The notes: generated by a model not told the origin, from the letters alone. A stretch of 28,064 bases of DNA from an uncultured Dorea sp. (GCA_910578495.1 CAJTRE010000031.1:1-28064), one strand, 5' to 3'; numbered from the stretch's first letter, positions 7,126-13,908 are shown. Made by a program: numbers and translations.

Positions 7126-7298
7126 ATGGGAATTTTAACAGGGATTTTTAAATCAAGGGATAAACTCACACGCATCTTGGTTTGGATGATGCGAAGAATG
7201 AGATGATCCGCATGGAAGAACTAGAGCAGGCGAGAAAAGAAGTGGATAAGGCGGAAGGTAAGAAGTCGATGAGGCAGAATATGCTTAAAGTAGTATAA
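7126..7298 (+). pseudogene. Chimera: phage portal N-terminus joined to a second integrase C-terminus
   Basis: An ATG at 7126 with a good ribosome site begins MGILTGIFKSRDK, the usual opening of a tailed-phage portal protein. At about 7160-7168 the sequence changes to another frame reading THTHLGLDDAKNEMIRM and EELEQARKEVDKAEGKK, ending NMLKVV at a TAA (7296-7298). That is the tail of a Tn916-type tyrosine integrase, distinct from the one ending at 3785. The position of the catalytic tyrosine (TYTHLG in relatives) has become histidine. The portal frame itself runs out at 7206. This is a deletion junction fusing a prophage and a conjugative element; neither piece is functional. Confidence 0.75.
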
Positions 7299-7308
7299 GG
7301 GAAATGGA

Positions 7309-7341
7309 AACGCTCAGGGGAGACCTTGGGCGTTATTTTTT
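7309..7341 (+). terminator. Terminator after the second integrase tail
   Basis: Imperfect stem AACGCTCAGG/CCTTGGGCGTT around GGAGA, followed by ATTTTTT. Confidence 0.6.
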
Positions 7342-7420
7342 GTTGGGGAATTTTAGGATAGTTGGGAAGATGATCTTTTTGTATTGAAAATGAATGATAT
7401 TTAATACTATATTTTAATGC

Positions 7421-7447
7421 TACAAAATACTTGTTGATACTACAAAA
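7421..7447 (+). repeat. TACAAAA direct repeat flanking the -35 region
   Basis: TACAAAA occurs at 7421-7427 and 7441-7447, exactly 20 bases apart, one copy just ahead of the -35 box and one inside the spacer. The placement is what a repressor operator would have; the HTH protein encoded next is the natural candidate. Confidence 0.45.
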
Positions 7448-7459
7448 ATGTGTTATACT
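7431..7459 (+). promoter_or_regulatory. Promoter of the HTH/membrane operon
   Basis: TTGTTG at 7431-7436 and TATACT at 7454-7459 with a 17-base spacer, 28 bases ahead of the GTG start at 7488. Confidence 0.65.
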
Positions 7460-7487
7460 GTATTTGATGAAGAAAGGAGGCAGAGAC

Positions 7488-7952
7488 GTGAAGACTTATA
7501 ATGTAAAGGAAATTGCAGAGATGTTAAATACAAATCCAGAGACAGTACGTCGTTGGATTCGAGATAAAAAGCTTGATGCGACTATAGAGTCCAAAAAAGG
7601 AGGACATATTGTATATGAATCGGCGCTTCAAACATTTTTAAGATCCTCACCTAAATATGCTGCTTCCGCTAAGGCTTCTTTAGCAGGAGCAGCAGTTTTA
7701 TCGACCGTCATGGTGGGAGGATTGATCGCTCAAAAACTCATTGATACGGAACAACTGAAGAAAGTCTGTATATCTAATGAAGATGTTATTCATTATTTTC
7801 AGGGAGAAATTCAGAAGTGTTTGGATGCTATTAAAGCGAAAGAAGATACTGTTCAACAGATTCAAAAACAAATTGAAACTGATCGCTTACAGATTGCGGA
7901 GTTTCAAAAACTGATTGAGAATTTGTCTGTCAAGAAGGAGGAAATGGAATGA
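7488..7952 (+). CDS. MerR/excisionase-like HTH protein with membrane segment and coiled coil
   Basis: The 154-residue protein has three parts. Residues 1-50 are a MerR/excisionase-type helix-turn-helix (YNVKEIAEMLNTNPETVRRW, then KKGGHIVYESALQTFL). Residues about 60-82 are a small-residue-rich hydrophobic segment (ASLAGAAVLSTVMVGGLIA). Residues about 105-154 are a heptad-like coiled coil (KEDTVQQIQKQIETDRLQIA). An ATG farther upstream in frame exists, but AGGAGG at 7475-7480 points to the GTG at 7488. The combination of a DNA-binding head and a membrane segment suggests a membrane-tethered regulator or a DNA-anchoring protein. The stop overlaps the next start (ATGA). I do not recognise the family beyond the HTH. 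Confidence 0.75.
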   Translation: MKTYNVKEIAEMLNTNPETVRRWIRDKKLDATIESKKGGHIVYESALQTFLRSSPKYAASAKASLAGAAVLSTVMVGGLIAQKLIDTEQLKKVCISNEDVIHYFQGEIQKCLDAIKAKEDTVQQIQKQIETDRLQIAEFQKLIENLSVKKEEME

Positions 7953-8317
7953 GTAACAAAGGAAAACAGATTAGAGAACTTTTAGATAAGACATCTGTGG
8001 CAGCACCAGATATGACGAAACCTCTTAAGGCTATTGGTGATGGGAGTATGTTGGATGGAATAAAAAATATTCATGATTATGCTTGGAAAGAAGGGGAAAA
8101 AACAGGACTTGTCAAAGGTACCGTGATTACTATTTGTACTGGTATTGCAATAAAGATGGTTCCTAAGGGGGTTGGTTTTGTTAAAAAGAAACTAGCCGAA
8201 AGAAAAGAACACGAAAAACTGGGTGAAAAAATTTATACTGCCTTTAATGAAGGGATAAATGACAGTCATGAAGAAGGGGGGAATGTAAATGAAGAAAACG
8301 AGAAAACCGAAGAATAA
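7949..8317 (+). CDS. Small membrane protein of unknown function
   Basis: The 122-residue product has a polar N-terminal half (KGKQIRELLDKTSVAAPDM) and a Gly/Lys linker. A moderately hydrophobic stretch follows around residues 50-75 (LVKGTVITICTGIAIKMVP, GVGFV), which could be a single membrane helix. The tail is highly charged and ends EENEKTEE. It starts inside the end of the HTH gene (ATGA overlap), and its last 29 bases overlap the next gene, so the three are one tightly coupled unit. No catalytic motif is visible. Its membrane segment shares the Gly/Ala/Val-rich character of the other two proteins in the operon. Confidence 0.65.
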   Translation: MSNKGKQIRELLDKTSVAAPDMTKPLKAIGDGSMLDGIKNIHDYAWKEGEKTGLVKGTVITICTGIAIKMVPKGVGFVKKKLAERKEHEKLGEKIYTAFNEGINDSHEEGGNVNEENEKTEE

Positions 8318-9071
8318 GAATATTCTTGATATCTTAACGTATGCATATATTCGAAAAATTAAAAAGTGGATGTTTTGTCCAGTATGTCAGCAAGGGAAAA
8401 TGTCCATTAATAAAAAGTCAACGTTATGGACATGTGAAGAGTGCGGATATAAGCTTTCAGCTGATGAATTCGAGGATGATTATGTATTTTGGTTTTGCGA
8501 CGAATGTAATTCGTATCTGAATATTCAGGAAGGTTTTGATAGACACGCACCTCAACATATTTGCAAAAAGTGTGGCTATGAAAATGATATGACATTTGAT
8601 AATTTAAAAGGTATCTGTACAGATTGTGGAAAGGTTATTCCAGACCCAGATAGTACGCTGTGCGTTGACTGTTGACAGATTCGACGTCAAAAAGCTAAAG
8701 AGAGACTAATTACCGCAGGAAAAGTTGTTGGTGTAGTGGCTGCTGTGGCAGGAATTGCCTATTTGGCGTCCCAATCCAATGGAAATGAAAGCGTAGATTA
8801 TATACCTCGTAGAAGCGGGGATGATGATGAAGACGAGACAGCTATGAGATATGATCATGTAACTGATTATTGGATGGAAACTGCCTCAGAAGCTGAACTT
8901 CGTTCTATTGAAGATGAGATGAGAGAGGAACTAGATTCTTTAGATTATGATTCTGACGAATATTTGCAACTCGATCTTAAACGCATAGGTGTGGTAAATG
9001 CCATAGCAAGTAGATTTTCACTTAATCTGCCTCATAGAGAGCATGGAAGGTATTTACCTAATGATGATTAA
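8289..9071 (+). pseudogene. Six-CxxC zinc-ribbon membrane protein interrupted by an in-frame TGA
   Basis: The first part (128 residues, 8289-8675) carries six CxxC pairs: CPVC, CEEC, CDEC, CKKC, CTDC and CVDC, enough for three zinc ribbons. TGA at 8673-8675 ends it. The same frame continues without another stop to 9071, reading QIRRQKAKERLITAGKVVGV, then VAAVAGIAYLASQ (a likely membrane segment), then an acidic C-terminal region. The continuation makes sense as the rest of the same protein. A GTG at 8736 could restart translation, but it has no convincing ribosome site and lies inside the hydrophobic segment. I see no hairpin right after the TGA that would support selenocysteine. Most likely it is a nonsense-split gene, or a truncated but still functional zinc protein. 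GGGGGG precedes the start. Confidence 0.6.
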
Positions 9072-9338
9072 AAGGGATGGTTATGTAGATAAATTTTCTA
9101 TAGATCGGGTAAGTTAATCTGCACACCCCTGTCTTTTCTATCGTTAAAAGGTTCAAAAACCTCAGTAGTCTGCCCCCTAAGCTAACTGCCAAGTGACTAC
9201 ATTTAACTACTACACTAGGCTGTAAATTGCCACATTTTGCGTAGTTTTCAAGAATCCGAACAGAAGTGTGAGAGTCGGGAAACTTCAAAAAAGTCCGCAA
9301 AACTGGGCATTTTACGGCATTTCAGGAGGAAAAATATA

Positions 9339-9806
9339 ATGATAAAAGTATTATTCATCTGCCACGGCAACATTTGCCGTTCCACCATGTCCCAATTTGT
9401 TTTTCAGGACATGGTCAACAAGCGTGGCATCGCCAGTGAATTCCACATCAGCTCTGCTGCTACCAGCCGGGAGGAGATTGGAAACAGTCCCCATTACGGT
9501 ACAGTACAGAAGATGCAGGAAGTAGGCATTCCGGTTTTACCCCATCGTGCTGTCCAGATGACTAAAAAGGATTATCAGGAATATGATTACCTTATTGGCA
9601 TGGATCAGTGGAACATCTGTAATATGCTTCGCATTACAGGTGGTGATCCGGATGCAAAGATCTGTAAACTTTTAGATTTTGCGGATCGTTCAAGGGATAT
9701 TGCTGATCCATGGTATACAGGTGATTTTGATTGTACTTTTGAAGATGTGGTAGAAGGCTGTGAGGCTTTGTTATGTTTTCTTGAGGATAAGATATATCAG
9801 AGATAA
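9339..9806 (+). CDS. Low-molecular-weight protein-tyrosine-phosphatase
   Basis: The 155-residue protein is complete. The active loop CHGNICRS lies at residues 8-15 (CX5R, with the cysteine as nucleophile and arginine binding phosphate), and DPWYTGDFDCTFEDV near residue 128 supplies the general acid aspartate. It would dephosphorylate phosphotyrosine in proteins, or arsenate-like substrates in some relatives. The ATG at 9339 follows AGGAGG by 9 bases; a longer open frame upstream starts in non-conserved sequence. The 5' end contains a 16-base core repeated at 4013-4028 next to an integrase remnant. The gene start therefore looks like the target for the upstream elements, with the coding sequence kept intact. 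The HAD gene follows after 30 bases, probably on the same transcript. Confidence 0.93.
   Translation: MIKVLFICHGNICRSTMSQFVFQDMVNKRGIASEFHISSAATSREEIGNSPHYGTVQKMQEVGIPVLPHRAVQMTKKDYQEYDYLIGMDQWNICNMLRITGGDPDAKICKLLDFADRSRDIADPWYTGDFDCTFEDVVEGCEALLCFLEDKIYQR
9354..9369 (+). repeat. Right copy of the probable attachment-site core
   Basis: TTCATCTGCCACGGCA inside the phosphatase gene (codons 6-11), identical to 4013-4028. It marks the right limit of the accumulated element sequence. Confidence 0.7.
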
Positions 9807-9836
9807 AACTACCTGATATACAGAGGAAGGAACATC

Positions 9837-10304
9837 ATGATAATAGAAATACCAGGTTATAAAGACTTAAATATTACAACGTTACTTTTAGACTACAACG
9901 GAACGATCGCTGTAGACGGTATCATCCGTCCGGAAGTCAAAGAGCGTCTGAGAAAGTTATCGGTGATCTTGGACATCTGCGTCCTTACAGCGGATACGTA
10001 TGGTACGGCAAAAGCCCAGTGTGAGGGAATGAATATTACAGTTCACACATTTCCAGTGGGAAATGCCATGGATTATAAACGTGACATAATTAATCAGATT
10101 GGCGGAGAATGTTGTGCCTGTATGGGAAATGGGCGCAATGATGTGAAGATGTTTGAAGCGGCGGCGCTTTCGATTGGAATTATGGACAGGGAAGGGGCGT
10201 ACAGCGGAATCCTGAAAGTGGCAGATTTGTGTGTGAATTCTACAGAAGATGGACTGGACTTGTTATTATATCCGAAGAGAATTATTGCAGGACTTCGGGG
10301 ATAA
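9837..10304 (+). CDS. Small HAD-superfamily protein (soluble P-type ATPase-like phosphatase)
   Basis: The 155-residue protein has the HAD core without a cap. DYNGTIAVDG near residues 19-28 carries the nucleophile, CVLTADTYG near residue 49 is motif II, and MGNGRNDVKMFEAAALSIG near residue 100 is the motif IV loop. It resembles the cytosolic phosphatase group related to the P domain of P-type ATPases (COG4087-like). In DYNGT the second acidic residue of the usual DxD pair is replaced by asparagine, which is seen in that group. The substrate is unknown. It lies 30 bases after the phosphatase gene with GAGGAAGG before its start, and is closed by a strong terminator. Confidence 0.8.
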   Translation: MIIEIPGYKDLNITTLLLDYNGTIAVDGIIRPEVKERLRKLSVILDICVLTADTYGTAKAQCEGMNITVHTFPVGNAMDYKRDIINQIGGECCACMGNGRNDVKMFEAAALSIGIMDREGAYSGILKVADLCVNSTEDGLDLLLYPKRIIAGLRG

Positions 10305-10328
10305 TAAAAGTTTAATTTTTTACGAAGA

Positions 10329-10393
10329 GAGGCTGTCGCTTCACGAATCTTCATTCACTTGACGGAGAATGGTTCAAAGCGGCAGCCTCTTTT
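10329..10393. terminator. Bidirectional terminator between convergent genes
   Basis: Long stem GAGGCTGTCGCTT (10329-10341) with AAGCGGCAGCCTC (10377-10389), followed by TTTT on the plus strand. It serves the HAD gene and probably the minus-strand gene ending at 10401. Confidence 0.7.
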
Positions 10394-10400
10394 AGTAATC

Positions 10401-10745
10401 TTATCCACAGTATTTTTTTAAATCCTCTTCAAAATACTCTGCCTGTTTTTCCAGTGATTTTATTGAAAGATCAGACAATCCATCTATTAACTCGCTCATA
10501 TATTCTTTAATCTTTGCAGGATTATACGGAACTTCCAAAGCAAAATCGGCGTGTGCACGAATTTTCTGGAAGTACATATTGGTGTCTGGCTCTTCGTGCC
10601 CGCTTCGGCACATGTGGTACATGGTCACGCAGTCGGTGGCTTCTACTTCGGTACATTCTTTACAAATCCATTTTCCAAGATAATAGTATTTATTGCCGAG
10701 TTCATATAAGAATCCAGGCTGTTTTAATAATTGTTCGATTAACAT
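10401..10745 (-). CDS. Hypothetical protein with a CxxC pair
   Basis: The 114-residue protein starts MLIEQLLKQPGFLYELGNKY. The open frame reaches upstream to 10850, but AGGGGG about 11 bases ahead of the ATG at 10745 favours this shorter form. It has WICKECTEVEA and a later MYHMCRSGHEE, so cysteines and histidines could hold a metal ion. The second half is mixed helix ending EYFEEDLKKYCG. There is no signal peptide and no membrane segment. I do not recognise the family. The gene stands alone between the HAD gene, convergent to it, and the divergent DUF4397 gene. Confidence 0.7.
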   Translation of the reverse strand: MLIEQLLKQPGFLYELGNKYYYLGKWICKECTEVEATDCVTMYHMCRSGHEEPDTNMYFQKIRAHADFALEVPYNPAKIKEYMSELIDGLSDLSIKSLEKQAEYFEEDLKKYCG

Positions 10746-10904
10746 GGCTAGGTTCCCCCTTTTGTCTATATATTGATGTTGTGGGCAAAAGTCTCCAACT
10801 ATCTTATATTCAGAGTAACAAATCAGTAGAGAAAATGCAATGGGCATCATCTTTTTGTCATTATCACATATACTGTATTATCGTCATAGAAGGGAGATAC
10901 TGCA

Positions 10905-11810
10905 ATGCCTGAAGACAATAATCAGAATAATATTCAGAATCATAGGAATAACGAAAGAAGAAATGACACCACGTTCCTTCCGGAATCTCCGGAAACGCCG
11001 CCGTTTGCACCACCGCCGGAGATGGATATTCCAGCAGAAGTTCCGGGTGAAAATGAACCAATACTGCCAACACCATCGGTGCCGCCTATTCCAAGCAGAC
11101 CGGGAGGCGGCAATGGTTCTAACAGACCAAATAGACCGGGGAATAGCGGTCAGCGTCCACCGGTTGCCGTATATCCAATCCCAATCGTACCAAGACCTCC
11201 GCAGAATAATCAGCAGCCTTATTGCTATATTCGTTTTATCCATGCGGCGGTTGGCTATGGACCGGTCAATATTGCTATTGGAACGAAACCGCTGGCACAT
11301 AGTCTTGTATATGGAGACATATCGTCATATTTTATTGAAAATACGGGATTTCGCAATATCAGTGTGACAGATGCGAGATTGAGAAGTTCTGTACTTACGC
11401 GTGAAACCTTCCTGTTTAATGAAGGAGGGGTATACACCATAGCGCTGGTGAATGGCATTAACGGTGTTTCCATGTTTTTGATTTCAGATATGCCATGCCG
11501 GAACCAGAGAGTGAATTTCTCCTGTGTGCGTGCCGTAAATCTTTCTTATAATTCTCCGGCGTTGGATGTGACGATTCAATCGTCCATGACAAAGTTTGAG
11601 GATTTGAGATTTAAGACGGTATCTTCTTATCAACAAGTCATGCGGGGACAACAGGGATTCTATGTGTCTGAGACAGAGAGCGGAGCTTATGTGTTTGACA
11701 CAACAGAGATGATTGGTTCCAGAAATATTTACACGTTATATATCTTAGGAGACGCTTACGTCTATCCAGGGCTTATGCCTGTATTTACTGAAGATTATTC
11801 GTTAATTTAG
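10905..11810 (+). CDS. DUF4397 domain-containing protein
   Basis: The 301-residue product has a polar, proline-, asparagine- and glycine-rich first third (PETPPFAPPPEMDIPAEVP, then RPGGGNGSNRPNRPGNSG). From about residue 108 a compact beta-rich domain starts YIRFIHAAVGYGPVNIAIG and runs to the end. The IRFIHAA/VNIAI pattern is that of DUF4397. The function of that domain is unknown; it is often found in surface or spore-associated proteins. No signal peptide is present, so export, if it happens, would use another route. GGGAG precedes the start. The 3' end overlaps the convergent YwaF-like gene by 26 bases, which is unusual and implies antisense overlap of the two messages. Confidence 0.85.
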   Translation: MPEDNNQNNIQNHRNNERRNDTTFLPESPETPPFAPPPEMDIPAEVPGENEPILPTPSVPPIPSRPGGGNGSNRPNRPGNSGQRPPVAVYPIPIVPRPPQNNQQPYCYIRFIHAAVGYGPVNIAIGTKPLAHSLVYGDISSYFIENTGFRNISVTDARLRSSVLTRETFLFNEGGVYTIALVNGINGVSMFLISDMPCRNQRVNFSCVRAVNLSYNSPALDVTIQSSMTKFEDLRFKTVSSYQQVMRGQQGFYVSETESGAYVFDTTEMIGSRNIYTLYILGDAYVYPGLMPVFTEDYSLI

Positions 11811-12453
11811 AAAGCTTTATCCACATTTGGTGCAGCAGCCATGCACCGAATATCGTGGATAATATATACACGATAATACCGGTTCTGTTTCCAAATGTAT
11901 CGGCAATGGTTCCAAACACTTTTTGGCTCATAGGCAGATAGGGATTGATGTAAAACATATTGATAGCCCCATATTGAAAAAAAGCAAGGTTACATCCAGT
12001 GGCAAGCAGAACACAGGCAAGATAAACGCAGCTACAGTCAAGAAAATCTTGCGGTAGTAAGGAGTGGCTATGGGAATGTTTGTATCCGTAAACATTCTCA
12101 TAGGCTGTTCCTGACCATATTCCAATGATAATTAACAGGACATGCCAGGCATAGGAATGTATCGTCAGCGGCAGATAGATATAGTGCATTCCGCTAGTAT
12201 CAAAAAAGGTAAAGATTCCGGCAAGCAATCCAAAGTCCATCAGAAAAGATATCAGAATCCACTGTATCTTTTCTGAATGTACAACCCCCAAAAGCAGACA
12301 CACATACATGGGAATACTGCATAGTTGGAATGGAAAATACCACCAGATGTATTGTCCGTTATTGATATAAAAAGTCAATGTCCACTGTTTCCAGATTTCA
12401 CTTAGAAACATAACTGCACCGCAGCATATAAAGAATCGTTTATGTTGTTTCAT
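11785..12453 (-). CDS. YwaF-like (TIGR02206) integral membrane protein
   Basis: The 222-residue protein has about six to seven membrane helices, for example FFICCGAVMFLSEIW, PMYVCLLLGVV, WILISFLMDFGLLAGIF, AWHVLLIIIGIW, VYLACVLLATGC and IIVYILSTIFGAWLL. WWYFPFQLCSIPMYV is the signature segment of the YwaF/TIGR02206 family. The function is unknown. The open frame starts three codons earlier, but AAGGTGG stands just before the ATG at 12453, so that is the start chosen. A histidine-rich loop (YKHSHSHSLL) lies between helices. The gene converges with and overlaps the DUF4397 gene. It is divergent from dtd, so the 150 bases to 12600 probably hold both promoters. Confidence 0.8.
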   Translation of the reverse strand: MKQHKRFFICCGAVMFLSEIWKQWTLTFYINNGQYIWWYFPFQLCSIPMYVCLLLGVVHSEKIQWILISFLMDFGLLAGIFTFFDTSGMHYIYLPLTIHSYAWHVLLIIIGIWSGTAYENVYGYKHSHSHSLLPQDFLDCSCVYLACVLLATGCNLAFFQYGAINMFYINPYLPMSQKVFGTIADTFGNRTGIIVYILSTIFGAWLLHQMWIKLSKLTNNLQ

Positions 12454-12600
12454 GATAACCACCTTATTGTTGTCTTGTATAAGTTTTCCAAAATATAGAT
12501 TTATTATACACCTCTGCTGCGTTTTATGGTATGCTTAAAAAGTCGCGGGCATAGCTGCCAGAGAGAAGAAGAGAGTTTGACGTATAAAGGAGAGAAGAAC

Positions 12601-13047
12601 ATGAGATTTGTCATTCAGAGGGTATCAGAAAGTGAAGTTAAAGTAGATGGACAGATACTTGGTAAGATAGGAAAAGGATTTATGGTGTTAATCGGCGTAT
12701 GTGATTCTGACACGAGAGAGATTGCAGACAAGATGGTGAAAAAAATGCTTGGGCTTCGTATTTTTGAGGACGAGCAGGGAAAAACCAATCTTTCACTGGA
12801 TAGTGTGGGCGGCGAGCTTCTTTTGATTTCTCAGTTTACATTGTATGCGAACTGTAAGAAGGGCAACCGGCCAAGTTTTATTGAGGCGGGCGCACCGGAT
12901 ATGGCAAATGAGATGTACGAGTACATTATTGAGAAATGCAAAGAACAGGTAGAAGTTGTGGAACGAGGTCAGTTTGGGGCAGACATGAAAGTAAGTCTTG
13001 TGAATGACGGACCGTTCACCATTATTTTGGATTCTGACACATTATAA
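12601..13047 (+). CDS. dtd: D-aminoacyl-tRNA deacylase
   Basis: The 148-residue protein is full length for Dtd, which removes D-amino acids (and glycine from tRNA-Ala) from mischarged tRNA in the cytoplasm. The first line MRFVIQRVSESEVKVDGQ is typical. The two family motifs are present: LLLISQFTLYA (SQFTL, with the catalytic threonine region) around residues 78-88 and NDGPFTIILDS (NxGPxT) near the C-terminus, here with aspartate at the variable position. AAGGAG lies ahead of the ATG at 12601; the open frame reaching back to 12526 has no support. In many Firmicutes dtd follows relA; here it stands alone after a divergent membrane-protein gene. Confidence 0.95.
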   Translation: MRFVIQRVSESEVKVDGQILGKIGKGFMVLIGVCDSDTREIADKMVKKMLGLRIFEDEQGKTNLSLDSVGGELLLISQFTLYANCKKGNRPSFIEAGAPDMANEMYEYIIEKCKEQVEVVERGQFGADMKVSLVNDGPFTIILDSDTL

Positions 13048-13377
13048 TTTATAGCCATAACACTAATACAAGACCTGCAATAAATGACAAAAACACACTT
13101 ATGGGATTAATAATTATTATAAATTCCCGCATGTTTTGTGTTATAATGTTTTATGTGATTTTGTTTCCCTTATTTTTCCCTTATCAGGGTTTGTAATGCC
13201 TTGTGGGAAGATATAATATAAGGGAAACTTTAAGGGAAAGCTCACCTGCGATAAACATAGTATTTTCAAAGGTTAGCAGAGATTTTAATAACAAAATATA
13301 ACAGCTAATGTTTCCCTTAAAAATCATCAAATCACAATCCAAATTTGTAAGTCTTGCGATACAAAGGAGAAACAATC
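13048..13377. other. Gene-free stretch with an array of 9-base repeats
   Basis: 330 bases with no supportable gene. It is AT-rich with five TTTCCCTTA/TAAGGGAAA units (listed separately) and an AAGGAG ribosome site at the right end. Confidence 0.6.
13164..13319. repeat. Five copies of TTTCCCTTA in both orientations
   Basis: Forward copies lie at 13164-13172, 13175-13183 and 13311-13319; reverse copies (TAAGGGAAA) at 13219-13227 and 13231-13239. The two pairs are spaced 11 and 12 bases start to start, about one helical turn, and the paired blocks face each other. Five exact 9-mers in 156 bases is far above chance. It could be arm-type sites of a lost integrase or a repressor operator cluster. 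Confidence 0.7.
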
Positions 13378-13794
13378 GTGGAAAACGAAATCAAGAATGA
13401 AGCTTTGGAAGAAGCAAAAGAAGAAGTGAAAGAAGAAGCAAAAGAAGAAGTGAAAGAAGAAACGAAAGAAAATTCCACAGAGAATTTTATCCGCTTTAAG
13501 TCAGAGAACGATTCTTTTGATAGGGAAGAGTGGATTCTTTCAAGACTTCGTGAGGAAGATATTATGGAATATCTTCGTATGGAGGAGAAGAAAAGCGAGC
13601 TGCTTCTTGAGATGAAGAAGGTAAGAGAAGAGCGCATCTTCTTTGCTTTCCAGATTCTCATGTTATTATTTGCCGTAATTTTTATAGTGTACTTCCTGAA
13701 AGACAGCCCGACAGTTCTTGTCAATATTCTTTACATTACCGGCATTATTGCGGTGCTTTGGATACTGAAGAAGAAAGAAAAGAATGAGAAATAA
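13378..13794 (+). CDS. Membrane protein with an acidic/basic repeat N-terminus
   Basis: The 138-residue product begins VENEIKNEALEEAKEE from a GTG at 13378 with AAGGAG 7 bases ahead; an in-frame ATG at 13354 lacks a ribosome site. Residues 12-31 are low complexity, made of two EAKEEVKE units and a partial third. A helical segment follows (REEDIMEYLRMEEKKSELLL, then EMKKVREERIF). Two membrane helices close it, FFAFQILMLLFAVIFIVYF and VLVNILYITGIIAVLWIL, with a lysine-rich tail inside. It looks like a small two-helix membrane protein with a long cytoplasmic coiled N-terminus. No family is recognised. It follows the repeat array and precedes a transporter-gene remnant. Confidence 0.75.
   Translation: MENEIKNEALEEAKEEVKEEAKEEVKEETKENSTENFIRFKSENDSFDREEWILSRLREEDIMEYLRMEEKKSELLLEMKKVREERIFFAFQILMLLFAVIFIVYFLKDSPTVLVNILYITGIIAVLWILKKKEKNEK
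13411..13470 (+). repeat. 24-base tandem repeat inside the coding sequence
   Basis: Two identical 24-base units (13411-13434 and 13435-13458) and a degenerate half unit encode EAKEEVKE twice, then ETKE. It is prone to slippage and would expand or shrink in frame. Confidence 0.8.
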
Positions 13795-13891
13795 TTACTG
13801 GTTATTTAGGACTCGTTGGACCGTTTATCGGAGCAGCGATTGCCGCAGTTATTTGGAGGTTCTTAAGTTTAGACAAGAACAACTAATTGTG
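13794..13891 (+). pseudogene. Short C-terminal remnant, possibly of an aquaporin/MIP family protein
   Basis: A start-less frame reads ITGYLGLVGPFIGAAIAAVI, then WRFLSL, to a TAA at 13889-13891. The VGPFIGAAIAA pattern resembles the last membrane helix of MIP channels (water or glycerol facilitators). Only about 32 residues remain, so the assignment is tentative. The preceding gene's stop overlaps its first base, marking a deletion boundary. Confidence 0.35.
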
Positions 13892-13908
13892 ACGTACCAA
13901 ATATGATT

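Noticed and set aside
8673..8720. TGA as a selenocysteine codon in the zinc-ribbon protein
   Set aside because: No stem-loop of bacterial SECIS type is seen in the 40 bases after it, and the family is not a redox enzyme.
10840..11367. Plus-strand frame of 175 codons overlapping the DUF4397 gene
   Set aside because: It is a shadow frame rich in Arg and Ile; the DUF4397 frame has the ribosome site and a recognisable domain.
13164..13319. Replication origin iterons
   Set aside because: The 9-mers are in both orientations and no initiator gene or DnaA-box series is near.
13332..13724. Minus-strand serine-rich frame
   Set aside because: It is the complement of the Glu/Lys repeat gene; the serine richness is an artefact of the GAA/AAG codons opposite.
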